Assembly (NCBI GenBank): GCA_028564925.1
Contig: CM053028.1
Location: 441,776,522 to 441,840,521, forward strand
Origin: Lithobates sylvaticus
Lineage: Eukaryota > Chordata > Amphibia > Anura > Ranidae
Length of the DNA: 64,000 nt
Reading direction: 5' to 3'
Positions 22,630-34,465 of this stretch are shown here, piece by piece. A program made the translations under genes and the position numbers. The notes under the pieces were generated by a model. The model searched no databases. It saw only the letters and a program-made list of their open reading frames with translations, and was not told where the DNA came from. Position 1 is the stretch's first letter. Every line of letters begins with the position of its first letter.

Positions 22630-25160
22630 ATTTAGAAAACAGATGCTTTTATGTGGAAAAGGGAACCTACCTGGTTGGAGTCTGTACAAGACTATACTGT
22701 GCAATCTGTGAAATTGCATGCTGGTGCAGTGGAGTCAGGAGGCTTTGCCGATTCCAGTCTGATGTGGCAGTGCACTACTAAAACAAAAACAGTCTCTTCA
22801 GAGACAGACTGTTGCAACTTTGATTCGGAGTCAGAGATTGTGACGTGGGTCACAGGTTAAGCTTGAGTTAAAAGGTTAGGAAGGTCGGGGACAGACTTTA
22901 CATGGGTTGGTGTTGGAGCATGCTTAGAACCTCTCAGGGCACAGATTTTGAGGATAAACAGCTAAGAAATCCTGAGTACACCTGGATGTCCCTGTGGACA
23001 CTGGGTAGGATCAGCTTCACCTGATGGAGCTGAGGAAGACTCCAATGATTAAGTGAGGAGAGCAAGGGTTTTTCCTTATGCCTACAGAACTGAACTGGTT
23101 CTGACAGCCCTCAGCGATGTCTCCTTTATCTTATGAAGAATGGATATGCTGCAGAGCAAACTGCATGTCAAGACAGAACCTTAACTCAAATGTACACAAA
23201 TGCAACTGAATGCTGAATTATAGGGGACAGTGGTAATGTGCAATGTGCCCTGCAGTATCTGTTCATTATAGAGGTCAACAGGGTTGTGAAAACTCAGCAG
23301 GTGAGAAGATTATGGATCTTCGAGCCCATGTAAATAATACCTGAAGCCTCCAAGAGGGAGGCTGGTAGTCATGCCTTTTTTTAATCATGTCAAAAAATAA
23401 GTACTTTTTATTGAAAACATTTTGATAAAGTGGAATTGAAATGTGCCCTACTGAAAAATGTGGAGCACTGAATTTAATTATAGGTCTGCTTTGTTATGCA
23501 CATGGCCTTCATGGTGAGTCCCTTTTAAATGCCTATTTAGTCTCAAAACCCTCAATTTACACAACCCTCATTTTAATTGTTACATAGTGAGAGGTCAAAG
23601 TAACATTACTAGGTCTTCCCTGTGGGATCTTCGTAATTAAATTTAGAAAACATTGTGCAATATTTGCTTGCCACAGAATTAATGCCAGATTAGGTAAGGA
23701 GCCAACATAAAAAGCATATGCTTTACATTAAACTGAACAAAACCATGAACATGCATGTATGACCAAACCTTTCTATAAATGTTAGAATAAAAACATAACT
23801 AATAGCAATACATAAATTTGACCTGTTATGCAACACTATTGAATAAATGCAAAACATATTAGCACACAAATATAACCTTTTTCCTAATCTATTAAGTGTA
23901 ATGGCAAGACTTATTATACTAAATCACATGTAGCCATTTATAAAAAAAAAAAAACAATTATCAAAAGGTAAAAAATTACCAGCCAATGGTAGATGTCATC
24001 CTCACTCATTTCTTATCTTGTTTAGCGTGTTCAAATGGTTGCAGCTTGCTAGTAAACCACCCATGGGATGTGAGTTGGGGAATGATAGCAGTGACTGGTA
24101 GAGCATTTGCCTTTCAATTGCCTCAGCAGCAAGCCTGCTCCGTACAACGTTGCTGGAAGAGATAGTGCCACCAACAAACGACTGGTAGTGGTGGAGGAGG
24201 CCATAGTAAGATCTCACAGCTGCAGAGATGTCACTTGGGTTTGTGCCTTACTAAGCCAAAATCACCATGGGCTGAGATGTCTTCCCTGAGTTTTCCCTCA
24301 ATAAGAAAGCACTGACAACATGGCCAGAGTGGATTTTATAGTGCAAACCATTTGTCAACCTTCTCACAATGTAAGACAATGCAAAACTAATTCTTTATAA
24401 AACCCGTTTACTAAAGAATCATTGGCTGGATCACAAATTCCACTCCTCTGCTTTAAAAGCCTGTTGCGAATCCTTTGCTAAACAAGACATTGCCAGATGT
24501 GCGCCAGATTGGTGCCCAATTCTGTCACCAACTTGCTTGATGAATCTTACTCTGTACATCTACTAGTACATCTGCAGTGAGTATTTATGTATTTTCTATT
24601 ACTTCTATTATTTTCTATTACTGAAGCTCACACAATTCATTTATATCACTTTTATGTTTTTTCATGCTTGCAGTTCCATATTTTCATGAGTGCACGGCAC
24701 ACAGATTTGCAGATTCTCCCTTAAGTGGATAACTGTATTTCGGACTGAAACGTTTTCAGCCTAACTGATGGGATTGAATGCAACCTTTTTTTCACAATTA
24801 ACCTTTCTATTCCTTAAAAGTACACCTAGCCAAAACTTTTATTTTCGATTTGGATAGAGTAGGGAAGGGTTAGAGAGAATTTTCAGTCAGTGGTAAAATA
24901 TAAGTAGCATATAATTAGGTATGATGCAGAACCCTTGTATGTGAGGACATTGAGGGCCCATCCACATACGAGAAGCAGAGGAGAGCCCCGGCTGTCAGAG
25001 AAAAAGGAATAAGTTAAGCATTCCTTTAATTTAAACCTCCACTAGAGTAGACAAGCATTTAAACCTGGCTGTGGAGGGAGGGGTTGAGCACATACTACCA
25101 ATATTTTATTACTGACTGGAGCTCAGCCCTAAACCATTTATTGCTGACAGGAGTTCAGCT
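22630..25160. other. No gene recognised
   Basis: 2.5 kb without recognisable transposon ends or coding motifs. 22640-23400 has a purine-rich composition resembling non-coding relics, and 23400-24000 is AT-rich. The short opposed frames at 24002-24289 overlap and are unsupported. Confidence 0.35.
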
Positions 25161-25164
25161 TTAA

Positions 25165-26000
25165 ACACTTGACCACTGGAAGGTTTTACCCCTTTCATAA
25201 GAAGACCATTTTTTGCTATTCAGCACTGTGTGACTTTAACTGGCAATTGCTTGGTCATGCAATACTGTACGCAAATAACATTTTTATCTTTTTTTTTATG
25301 GTATTTGATCGCCATTGAGTTTTTTATGTTTTATTAGATACATAAAAAAATACCAGAAATGTTGAAATATTTTCTAATTTCTGCTATAAAACATATCCAA
25401 TAAAGTCAAATTTCTCCATAAATTTATACCAAAATGTATTCTGCTACATGTTGCAAGTGCTGTCAGTGATCAGTGGCTGATCCTGCTAACACTGTGTTTT
25501 TGGGGACACTATACTCTTGGGGACACTAGTGTAGTTCTGATCGTGATCACGATACTGATCTGTATAGACACTATACTAGTAATGGTGGTGATCAGTGACT
25601 TATAGTGTGACTGTGACCATGTGACTAGCAATCTGGCGCTAACTGACACTGGCTGGGGGGGGGGGTGCTGGAATTGGCTGACACTGGCATCTCTAGTGAC
25701 ACTAATACAGTGATTAGTAATAATACTGTACATTGACACTCTACTAATGGCATTGGCTGAGTGACAGGAGTGATCTGGAGGGCAATCTAGGGGTTACCTG
25801 TGTGTGTACTTGATTGATTCAAAGATTGGGTGTAACCTGCTGACAAACTTGTGCTGTGGCCCATCACAGCAAAGACTACAGTGGGCAATGCGCATGCATG
25901 CCCCGAAAAAAAGGGAGTAAGCAGGGATGTACTGGTAGTCTACCTAGCCTGCAGCTGCCGTCTGCTCGCAAAAAAGGGGCTGTGGGCAGGTGACAAGTGG
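25165..26000 (-). mobile_element. TTAA-flanked non-autonomous element, 836 bp
   Basis: TTAA at 25161-25164 and 26001-26004 brackets a segment ending in 'gtgacaagtgg'. The left 250 bp (cttgaccactggaag, 'cggtcatgcaat'-like and 'tggtatttgatcgcc' blocks) follow the left end of the 5-kb element at 15074. The right half has degenerate copies of its 'acactaatacagtgattagt' array words. It is a shortened relative with no transposase. Confidence 0.75.
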
Positions 26001-26171
26001 TTAAAGCTGAACTCCAGGAATTATCTGTATTACAAACTTACATGCTTGGCACAATGAAGTATGCATATCTTATCCCTCTTGGGCTGCTGGGAATATTGAA
26101 AATCACTGTAGAAGGGTAGTCGGTGCTAATACATTGATAGTCACAATCTTGTGGGTCCTGCCCAAGTTCTA

Positions 26172-27774
26172 CAGTTAGGTCCATATATATTTAGACACAG
26201 GCACAATTTTCATAATTTTGGCTCTGTATGCCACCAGAATAAAATTAAAATGAAACAATTCAAATGAATTTGAAGTGCAGACTTTCAGCTTTAATTCAAA
26301 TGATTGAACATTAATAACAAGTACAAATTTTAGGAACTGCAACCATTTTTATACACAGTCCCCCCATTTTCAGGGGCTCCAATGTAATTGGACAAAGGAA
26401 TATAATCATAAAAAAAAATGTTAATTTTTTATATTTCGTTGGGAATCCTTTACTGGCAATGACTGCCTGAAGTCTGGAACCCATGGACATTACCAAAGAC
26501 TGGGTTTCCTCCTTGCTGATGCTTTGCCGGGCTCTAACTTCAGCTGTCTTCAGCTGTTCTTTGTTTGTGGGTCTTTCTGCCTTTAGTTTTGCCTTCAACA
26601 AATGAAATGCATGCTCAATTGGGTTGAGTTTAAGTGATTGACTCGGCCATTGCAGAATATTCCATTCCTTTTCCTTCAAAAGCTTCTGGGTTGCTTTTGC
26701 AGTGTGTTTTGGATCATTGTCCATCTGTACTTTGAAGCGCCGTCCAATCAACTTTGCTGCATTTGGCTGAATCTGGGCTGACAGTATCTCTAAACACTGC
26801 AGAATTCATCCGGCTGCTTCTGTCACATCATCAATAAACACCAATGACCCAGTGCCACTGGAATCCATGCATGCCCATGCCATCACACTGCCTCCACCAT
26901 GTTTTACAGATGATGTTGTGTGCATTGGATCATGAGCTGATCCAAGCCTTCTCCACACTTTTTTCTTCCCATCATTCTGGTACAGATTAATCCTAGTTTC
27001 ATCTGTCCAAAGAATGCTTTTCCAGAACTGCTCTGGCTTTTTTAGATGTTTTTTGGCAAAAATCGAATCTGGCTTTTCTATTCTTCAAGCTTATGAATGG
27101 TGGATGATCGCAGGATCCTCTCTATTGTAAACAAAAACCCATTTACAACATCCAGACAAGTGAAAGACACTCTACAGGAGGTGGACGTATCATTGTCAAA
27201 GTCTGCAATCAAGAGAAGACTTGATGAGAGAAAATACAGAGGGTTCACCACAAGGTTGCACCATCCACCACTGTTGTCTTCCATTGACGTCCAGGCCTTT
27301 TTATGTTGCTGAGCTCACCAGTGCATTCTTCTTTCCTGTACCAAACTGTTGCTTTAGCCACTCCTAAGGTTGCTGCTATGTCTCTGATGGATTTGTTTAG
27401 TTTTTGAAGACTTACAATGGCCTGTTTCACTTGCATGGACAGCTCCTTTGAACGTATGATGTAGGTTCACAGCAATAGTTTCCAAATGCAAATACCACAC
27501 AGAATCAACTCCAGACCTTTTACCTTCCTAATTGATGAAGAAATAACCAAGGAGTAGCCCACACCTGAAACAGCTTTTGATTAAATAGTTCAATACTTTT
27601 GCTCCCTTGAAAAAGCGGGTGGCTATTCTTAAGAGCTATAATCCTCAAATTAAACCCGAGAGTGTGCACTTTCAACCCACAGCTATTATATAACTAGAGC
27701 TTGAATATGTTTTTGTAAATACCTGGAAAAAATCAAAAATTGTGCCTGTGTTCAAATATATATGGACCTAACTG
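26172..27774 (-). mobile_element. Tc1/mariner element with an internal inversion
   Basis: The ends CAGTTAGGTCCATATATATT and the inverse (aatatatatggacctaactg) are bordered by TA at 26170-26171 and 27775-27776. Length 1603 bp. The single transposase gene is on the minus strand and is broken. The element interrupts an older repeat: 'gtgggtcctgcccaagttc' to the left continues as 'tgtgagcggcttcc' to the right. Confidence 0.95.
26311..27436 (-). pseudogene. Tc1 transposase pseudogene carrying an inverted segment
   Basis: The gene starts at an ATG at 27436 on the minus strand (MQVKQAIVSLQKLNKSIRDI, first helix-turn-helix, then a KRPGRQWK linker). Downstream are LWTDETRINLY (first Asp), [12 protein letters not shown] (second Asp), LNPIEHAFHLL (Glu) and a KGFPTKY C terminus. 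SPDLNPIE of the family reads SLKLNPIE here. The second helix-turn-helix (DDRRILSIVNKNPFTTSRQV) is instead encoded on the plus strand at about 27097-27262. About 165 bp are therefore inverted in place, between copies of a 'gtggatg' word in opposite orientations. Other frame changes follow in 26750-26830. Dead copy. Confidence 0.9.
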
Positions 27775-27779
27775 TATGT

Positions 27780-29085
27780 GAGCGGCTTCCCCTCTGCACA
27801 CTGACAACGTGGGTTTGCTCACTTCGCACTGCCACCTTTAATAGAACAATTTTTTATGAATACAAATTGTTTTCTGATGGGACAAAATGGAGATTATGCC
27901 TTCACCACCCTTGCCGCTTGTAAAGAACCCAAGAAGGACCTGGAAAACAGAGGCTAATGCTGCAATAGTGCTGACTACTACAGTGATTTTCAGCTTCCTC
28001 AATGGCCCATTAGGTATGTGATACTTACATGGTCCCAAGCTAGACCAATGCAAGTATGCAATACAGCCAATTTTTTTGAGTTCGGCCTTAAAACAGCTTA
28101 TGTTAAGGAATTTAAAAAAACAGTTTATGTTTTGCTGCCTGTGTCCCTTTATGGAGACTTTACTTTCTGCCTTGAAGACGTAACAGGATGTGAGATATAA
28201 TCTCATTGGAAGAGTCTCCTGCACCTCTTGTTTTGGTGACAACTCTAAAATTGTTGATTTTCTTTCACTGCTTGTCTCAGTGATAAAGGTAACAGGGCAA
28301 ATAGAGAGGGTGAATCTCCCCAGTAGGCACTCTGTTCAGAACAAAAAATGGCTAAACATACACTTTATATGTGGAACCTAGGCAGCCTAAACAGCACAGT
28401 CCCTGACATGCAAATCCTGACAAAAAACAGTAACTAAGCTCCCATCCTTCTTTCTGGCTGCTGATGTATGCCTATTTCCTTGCAGAAATTAGTAGCTTGT
28501 GATTGTCAGAAGAGGGGTCATTTATACATACAGCATATGGTGGTCTTGTCCTAAGATCCAAAAGTTTTATCTCACCGTGGATACAAAAGACCACTTTTAA
28601 ACCAATGCAATATTCTCACCTCCACTATCATTTGACACTCCTTCTTCCCTCAAGTTATATAAAAACAGTGTTACCCTGCATCGTCTAAATGTCGCCAAAA
28701 GTTTGATACTCAGGTTTTGGAAGCAGGAGCGATGCCTTATAATATTTAAATGGAAGAAGGAAGTTGATAAGATAATGGAAGCCGAGCGATAGGTTCTTAC
28801 AGCTAGTGATAAGTAATAACCAGGATAAATTCCAGGATATCAGGTCTGGTTGGATGTATTATTCCTTGGAAATAGATGGTACTATTAAGGAGACTTTGCC
28901 CATTCTAGCATGACCCTCAAGGCCATCTATTCATCTTCCCCTATAGGTTCATTTGAATAATCTGAACTCCCAAATTTTACTACTCAGTTTTTAAATGATT
29001 TGCCCTATTGTGTCATGCCTTACACCTTTAATTCCTTTGTTCTTAATCGCAACAACAGCAACATACAGGGATATACAATGTAATA
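27780..29085. other. No gene recognised
   Basis: The first 70 bp belong to the repeat that the Tc1 interrupted. The remainder has several 60-134 codon frames on both strands without motifs. The 134-codon minus frame at 27838-28242 and the plus frame at 28018-28200 overlap, and neither shows codon structure I would trust. Confidence 0.35.
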
Positions 29086-29087
29086 CT

Positions 29088-29166
29088 GAAATACAATCAC
29101 ACACATAGGTTGGACTTGATGGACTTGTGTCTTTTTGCAACCTCACCTACTATGTAACTATGTATT
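29088..29166 (+). mobile_element. LINE 3' tail (CR1/L2-like)
   Basis: The words 'taggttggacttgatggact', 'tgtgtctttttgcaacct' and 'actatgtaactatgta' match the 3' end shared by CR1/L2-type LINEs in amphibians, as I recall it. Only the tail is present, the usual outcome of 5' truncation. Confidence 0.6.
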
Positions 29167-29726
29167 GGAGATTTCAAGCATGAGTACCCACTAGCACGGG
29201 GAGTGTTGTATGGCTTATAATTTCATATCATGAATGTTTGACCTTTCTCTACAAGGTTCATTTGTTTAAAATATTCTAATTACTATCTTCTTTTTTTCTC
29301 TTTCTCATTGTGTCAATTATGCATTTTACTACTATTGATGCTATGGTGACTTTTGTTAGTTTTGTGCTTATTTTACCTGGTGCACACTGTCTCTCTCTGA
29401 TGTTCACAATGTAGACATGTTCAATGTCCTACTACTACTGTGACTGACACAACTTTTCCGTATATTACTTCTTGTAGTTTAAAAAAAAAACTATTACACA
29501 AAAAATGGTCATTTGGTACATTTTTCTGTATGTTATAAAGATCAAATGAAAGAAAGACATTTTAACAATTTCACTCATACTAAAACTACATCAAAAATGT
29601 TCCACCTTGTTCGATGAGTTCTTTTTGAGTTAGCCTAAAAAAAGTAATGGTTTTGAAGTGATTAAAAAATTTCCCCACACAATTTTATTTTGTTTGTTTT
29701 TACAGATGTGTCTATAACATCAGATA

Positions 29727-30052
29727 GGGTGGCACAGTGGTGTAGTGGATAGCACTTTCACCTAGCAGCAAAAAGGGTCACTGGTTTGAATCCCAACCAC
29801 AATACCACCTGCCTGGAGTTTGTATGTTCTCCCTGTGCCTGCGTGGGTCTCCTCCAGGTACTCCAGTTTCCTCCCACACTCCAAAGACATGTTGGTAGGT
29901 TAATTAGATCCTGTCTAAATTGGCCCTAATATGGATGTGAGTTAGGGACCTTAGATTGTAAGCTCCTTTAGGGTAGGGACTGATGTGAATGTACAATGTA
30001 TTTGTAAAGCACTGCGTAAATTGATGGTGCTATATAAGTACCTTAAATAAAA
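29727..30052 (+). mobile_element. tRNA-headed SINE with V-type core
   Basis: The head has an RNA polymerase III A box (tggcacagtgg, 29730-29740) and B box (ggtttgaatcc, 29783-29793) 43 bp apart, as in a tRNA-derived promoter. The central part (gtttcctcccacactccaaa followed by gacatg) resembles the conserved core of V-SINEs. The 3' part (gtgagttagggaccttagat to ctatataagtacctt) recurs alone at 4374-4516. Copied by a LINE in trans. It looks nearly full length; flanking duplications are not clear. Confidence 0.85.
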
Positions 30053-30512
30053 TTATCAAAAAAACAGGATGAAAAATATCTGGGCAAACTAAGGATGTAA
30101 CAATTACACAAACAGTCCTTTGGATCTGAATTTGGCATCCAGCTCCATAGTACTAAAGCACGTTTAGGGGGAAGAACGGAAATTACGTATTTTTCACCTG
30201 CTCAAATGCCAAATCAGATTAACGGCAAGCAACAATAAACAGGATGCGGTGCAGAGTGCATCCTCGTTCATTTCCTTTTAATAATAGAAATCAGCCTATC
30301 AAAGATAGAAAGCACAAATATTAGAATAATAAATACTACCTTGGATCTAAAAGAGCAGCTACAGCCTCCTCTATTTCAAAACATGGAAAGGGGAACAAAC
30401 AGTTTATTAAGGTGTCACTGTTATTAAAAAAAAAAAAAAGCTACTGTCAAAGAATAAAATGTAGGCACCTAGGCCTGCACATACCAACAGAAACCTGTAG
30501 TCTGCACTGTAA

Positions 30513-30797
30513 AGCTGGCCATACACTGACTTGTACACTCCAGCTAGTTAATCAAGAAATTCACTCAGTGGGTGGCCTTGTTCGTCCACTTCCATCCAAC
30601 ATCTTTCAACAAAAAAATTGAAGCCACTTGATAAAAAATTGTTGGCCAAATAGTGACTGCATCTAATCAAATGGAGCCGCTGTCTGAGTACTTTGACAGC
30701 GGGCTGGGCAGGTTGTGAAATACAATAGCGCAGTGGGCGATTCATCTATCCTTACTGTTGAGAGAGCATGGAGAAATCTATATGTGTATGGTCAGCT
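30513..30797. mobile_element. MITE with AGCTGGCCATACAC termini
   Basis: The left end AGCTGGCCATACACTGAC and the right end gtgtatggtcagct are inverse copies. A partial extra end (atgtgtatggtcaag) follows at about 30805. A further fragment of the same end lies at 1939 (gctggccatacactagt). The interior has short inverted words and no coding frame. Superfamily not assigned. Confidence 0.6.
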
Positions 30798-30839
30798 ACA
30801 AATCTATGTGTATGGTCAAGCCTAAATCTTGAACTGTTC

Positions 30840-31152
30840 TGATAGGTAAAGGTTCAATACTTCTTTATAGTGTTGAAGCTTGGCCACCTTATACAAGTTT
30901 ATTCACATTTAATGTGTATTGCTCCTTTTATGGCTTCCTTTGTGTAAAATACCTATAATTTCTGTGAGTCCCTCTGCTCTCCAATTGAAACTAACCATGC
31001 AAGGCATAGAAAAACGTCCATCTTAGCATGGTCAGTTTTTTGGCTGTCCTCCAATAATCAGACTTCTGCTGACATGCCCCGCCCCTCTCCCCTGCATGAC
31101 CACCCCTACCACTCTAAGCCACTTATGCAGCTGATAACAGAGATTATATGAA

Positions 31153-31155
<3 letters not shown>
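30840..31155. other. No gene recognised
   Basis: AT-rich, then a C-rich patch (31070-31110). No repeat ends or coding frames seen. Confidence 0.35.

Positions 31156-31187
<32 letters not shown>
31156..31187. repeat. (TA)n microsatellite at a Tc1 left end
   Basis: About 15 TA units run directly into the left terminal repeat of the Tc1 at 31188. Confidence 0.85.
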
Positions 31188-31190
<3 letters not shown>

Positions 31191-31554
31191 TATCTCACAA
31201 AAGTGAGTACACCTCTCACATTTTTGTAAATTTTTTTATTATTTCTTTGTTACAACACTGAAGAAATTACACTTTGCTACAATGTAAAGTAGTGAGTGTA
31301 CAGCTTGTATAACAGTGTAAATTTGCTGTCCCCTCAAAATAACTCAACACACCACGCCATTAATGTCTAAATCACCGGCAACAAAAGTGAGTACACCCCT
31401 AAGTGAAATGTCCAAATTGCCAATTAGCCATTTCCCTCCCCGGTGTCATGATACTCATTAGTGTTACAAGGTCTCAGGTGTGAATGGGGAGCAGGTGAGT
31501 TTAATTTGGGTTTTATCGCTCTCACTCTCTCATACTGGTCACTGGAAGTTCAAC

Positions 31555-32992
31555 ATGGCACCTCATGGCAAAGAACTCTCTGAGGATCTGAAAAAAATTA
31601 TTGTTGCTCTACATAAAGATGGCCTAGGCTATAAGAAGATTGCCAAGACCCTGAAACTGAACTGCAGCATGGTGGCCAAGACTACATAGCGGTTTAAAAG
31701 GACAGGTTCCACTCAGAACAGGCCTCGACATAGTCAACCAAAGAAATTGAGTGCTGCGCTCAGCGTCATATCCAGAGGTTGTCTTTGGGAAATAAACGTA
31801 TGAGTGCTGCCAGCATTGCTGCAGAGGTTGAAGGGGTGGGGGGGACAGCCTGTCAAAGCTCATACCATACGCTGCACACTGCCTCAAATTGGTCTGCATG
31901 GCTATCTTCCCAGAAGGAAGCCTCTTCTAAAGATGATGCACATGAAAGCCTGCAAACAGTTTGCTGAAGACAAGCAGACTAAGGACATGGATTACTGGAA
32001 CCATGTCCTGTGGTCTGATGAGACCAAGATAAACTTATTTGGTTCCGATGGTGTCAAGCGTGTGTGGCAGCAACCAGGTGAGGAGTACAAAGACAAGTGT
32101 GTCTTGCCTACAGTCAAGCATGGTGGTGGGAGTGTCATGGTCAGGGGTTGCATGAGTGGTGCCGGTGTTCTATCGAGAAGTGCCCGCTATCAAGAAGTAC
32201 CTGGGACGAACAGTGCATGCGCCATTTGGAACAGAACGACAGCTGAGTTTACGATCAGCTGATGTGTCGGCGAGACTGCACCTGCACACAATAGCCGACG
32301 GAAGAAATCCGCCCCATCATGTACTAATACGCCCCTCACCGACATAAACACACCTCGCCAGCGCGACGCACAATTTGACAGAAACTGCGGTTTCTGTCAG
32401 ATTGTGCCTCGCGTTGGCGAGGTGTGTTCATGTCGGTGAGGGGCGGATTAGTACATGATGGGGGCAGATTATTCAATGATGGGCAGTGCTGCAAAACACA
32501 TATTTTTCAGCTATTCTTCCTGGACGCTTGCGGGCGTGTTTAGTCAACTTAAGGGTACATTTTTCTATCTGACAAATATGTGTGTTTGCAGCACTGGCCT
32601 TCATTTAAAAATCCGCCCCCATCTTGTACTAGTCTGCCCCTCACCGACATGAACACTCCTCGCCAGCGCGAGGCACAATCTGACATAAAAATGTCTTCCG
32701 TCAGCTATTGTGCGCAGGCGCCGTCTCAACAGCTGATCGTAAAATCAGCTGTTGTACAGTTCCGTACGGCGCATGCGCTGTACATCCCGGGCACTTCTCG
32801 ATAGCGGGCACTATCCCACAGAACACCGGCACTGGGGAGCCATGAATGACAACATGTACTGTGACATACTGAAGCAGAGCATGATCCCCTCGCTTCAGAG
32901 ACTGGGCTGCAAGGCAGTATTCCAACATGATATCAACCCCAAACACACCTCCAAGACGACCACTGCCTTGCTAAAAAAGCTGAGGGTAAAGG
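31555..32992 (+). pseudogene. Tc1 transposase pseudogene, interrupted and truncated
   Basis: It starts MAPHGKELSEDLKKIIVALH (ATG 31555) with the first helix-turn-helix (LGYKKIAKTLKLNCSMVAKT). Next comes a stop at 31687 where the family has an amino acid, then frame changes around 31750-31810. YLPRRKPLL, WSDETKINLFGSDG (first Asp) and VKHGGGSVMV follow in one frame. After the foldback insertion come DNMYCDILKQSMIPS and FQHDINPKHTSK (second Asp, where the family usually has DNDPKHT). The SPDLNPIE region with the catalytic Glu is lost by truncation. Dead copy. Confidence 0.9.
32166..32825. mobile_element. 660-bp foldback element inside the Tc1 transposase
   Basis: It begins TGTTCT and ends AGAACA, with CCGG on both sides (32162-32165 and 32826-32829), where the family sequence of the host gene would have one CCGG. 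Longer inverse blocks follow (gagaagtgcccgctat, gcatgcgcc). Inside, 32315-32460 is a near-perfect hairpin with arms of 71 bp and a 4-base loop, and a partial third copy of that arm lies at about 32625-32690. No coding frame. Superfamily not assigned; CCGG could be a 4-bp target duplication or part of longer ends. Confidence 0.75.
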
Positions 32993-34000
32993 ATACTGTA
33001 GCTATTGACTCTACGCATTACATGTTTTGTCTCGCAAGGTGTGGTTGCACTGTTTTATATTTCTCAGCAACACTTGCGCTTTGTAATGCACTTTCCGGCA
33101 CAGTTCCTTCAAATATCTGCTTATGCCATCACATTAAATCTAATTGTTTACTAAAGGTAGCCTTCCTTTTCCTCCATTTTTTACAATAAGCCATGTTGAG
33201 TACAATCTTACATAATAAAGAAAAACACAGCCCTGCAGAATTTCAGGGAACACAGAGTCAATATTTATGAATGGTTTCATACGCTAAAAAAAAATCATAT
33301 TTGTATATTTTGCTATTGGTGGCTTCCATTGCAAAATATGCTCTTAGTTTTGATTTTCCTGGGTGTCAGCCAAGCTGACAGCTGTCACCTGGACATTAGC
33401 AGTAAATGTCTCCCTGGTGGCTTAGTCTTTGGGGTAACATTATTCAGTTCTATGACATAGGACGATAAGCTGACAGCTCTCCAAACATAAATAGTAAAAA
33501 TGCTGATGAAAGGGAAAACTGCAGTAGTAACTTTCTCTGGGGCTCAGGTGCTGCCTATTGAAAGTGTTGATTTAATAAAGAAATCTGTAACATGATGGCT
33601 GGCTGCAGTCATATTTTAGTTTATTTACTATACCTCAGTCTCTGCCTCAGTGCAGCTTTCAGTCAAATTACAAACACATATTTCCATAATGTATAGATAA
33701 TTATATTTTGCTGTTTACATTACCCACAGCTCCAAAAATATGGGTGCCAAAATATTCACCTGGCAAGTGCACCTCTCGGGCATCATGGGTACACTGAGCT
33801 AGAGCTAAATCGCAATAGAAGGGACATTGTGGAGAACTTTTCCCTAATCTTTCCTTATTTTATTTTTCCACAGACTGAATGAAAAAAAAAATAAAAAAAA
33901 CTTGATTGGTTGATATGGGCAAAGCATAACCACTTCTGTAGGAGTTTCTTTACTCCAGGTTTTAGGTCAATTCAAAAACATTAGCAATAATGCAAAAGCA
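32993..34000. other. No gene recognised
   Basis: Sequence after the Tc1 truncation, with an AT-rich interior. The 145-codon frame at 32752-33189 is the Tc1 relic continued into this sequence and means nothing beyond 32992. Confidence 0.35.
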
Positions 34001-34002
34001 TA

Positions 34003-34310
34003 ATTTACATGTTTTGGACATGTCCACTAATACAGGCTTTTTGGTCTAGGGTCACTCATTTTATTTCTTTCCTGACCACAACTCTAATTCCTATGAAAAT
34101 TGGATTCTGTTTATGAGGGCTGGTCGACTCCTTGGCCTTTCATCGGGCAACTAAGACATTTCTTGACCTGCTACTGGTCTTAAAATGGAAATCAGCCGGT
34201 GACTAACATTTCTCATGGATGCCCAAATAAATTCAATAAAGTGTGGGACCTTTGGCTTGATTTATCTTCTACAATTGAGACATATATAGTCCAGACTTTT
34301 GGGGAATATC
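34003..34310 (+). mobile_element. LINE ORF2 3'-end relic (L1-like)
   Basis: One frame reads YMFWTCPLIQAFWSRVTHFI and continues to LLLVLKWKSAGD. This resembles the C-terminal Cys/His-containing tail of L1-type ORF2 (HxxW-C-P...FW...V, then a K-x-WK motif). Stops interrupt it (around 34115, 34203 and 34224). The upstream reverse transcriptase is absent, as in 5'-truncated LINE copies. Family assignment is from memory. Confidence 0.5.
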
Positions 34311-34465
34311 GACTGTTATTCTGTACCCACTACATGCTAATTTGCTGTTGAGAGCTGCACATGGTTTGTCCTGAGTTTCTTTCTCCTCTCAAACAACTTA
34401 TGGAGTCTACAACCGTTGTTTTAGTTTATTACTATTATTATTATGGCAAGACATCAGTGGTGGGA

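Larger units (their letters stand above)
31188..32992 (+). mobile_element. Tc1/mariner element, 3'-truncated, with a foldback insertion
   Basis: The left end CAGTATCTCACAAAAGTGAG follows TA, and a second block (caacaaaagtgagtacaccc) lies about 200 bp inward, the IR/DR pattern of Tc1. The plus-strand transposase starts at 31555. A 660-bp foldback interrupts it at 32166-32825. The element stops after 'ctgagggtaaagg' at 32992, so the Glu-containing third of the transposase and the right terminal repeat are missing. Confidence 0.92.

Noticed and set aside
29727-29800. tRNA gene
   Set aside because: A and B boxes are present, but the sequence continues as a SINE and the cloverleaf is not complete.
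32752-33189. 145-codon frame joining Tc1-like peptide to new sequence
   Set aside because: Tc1 homology stops at 32992 and the rest is chance read-through.
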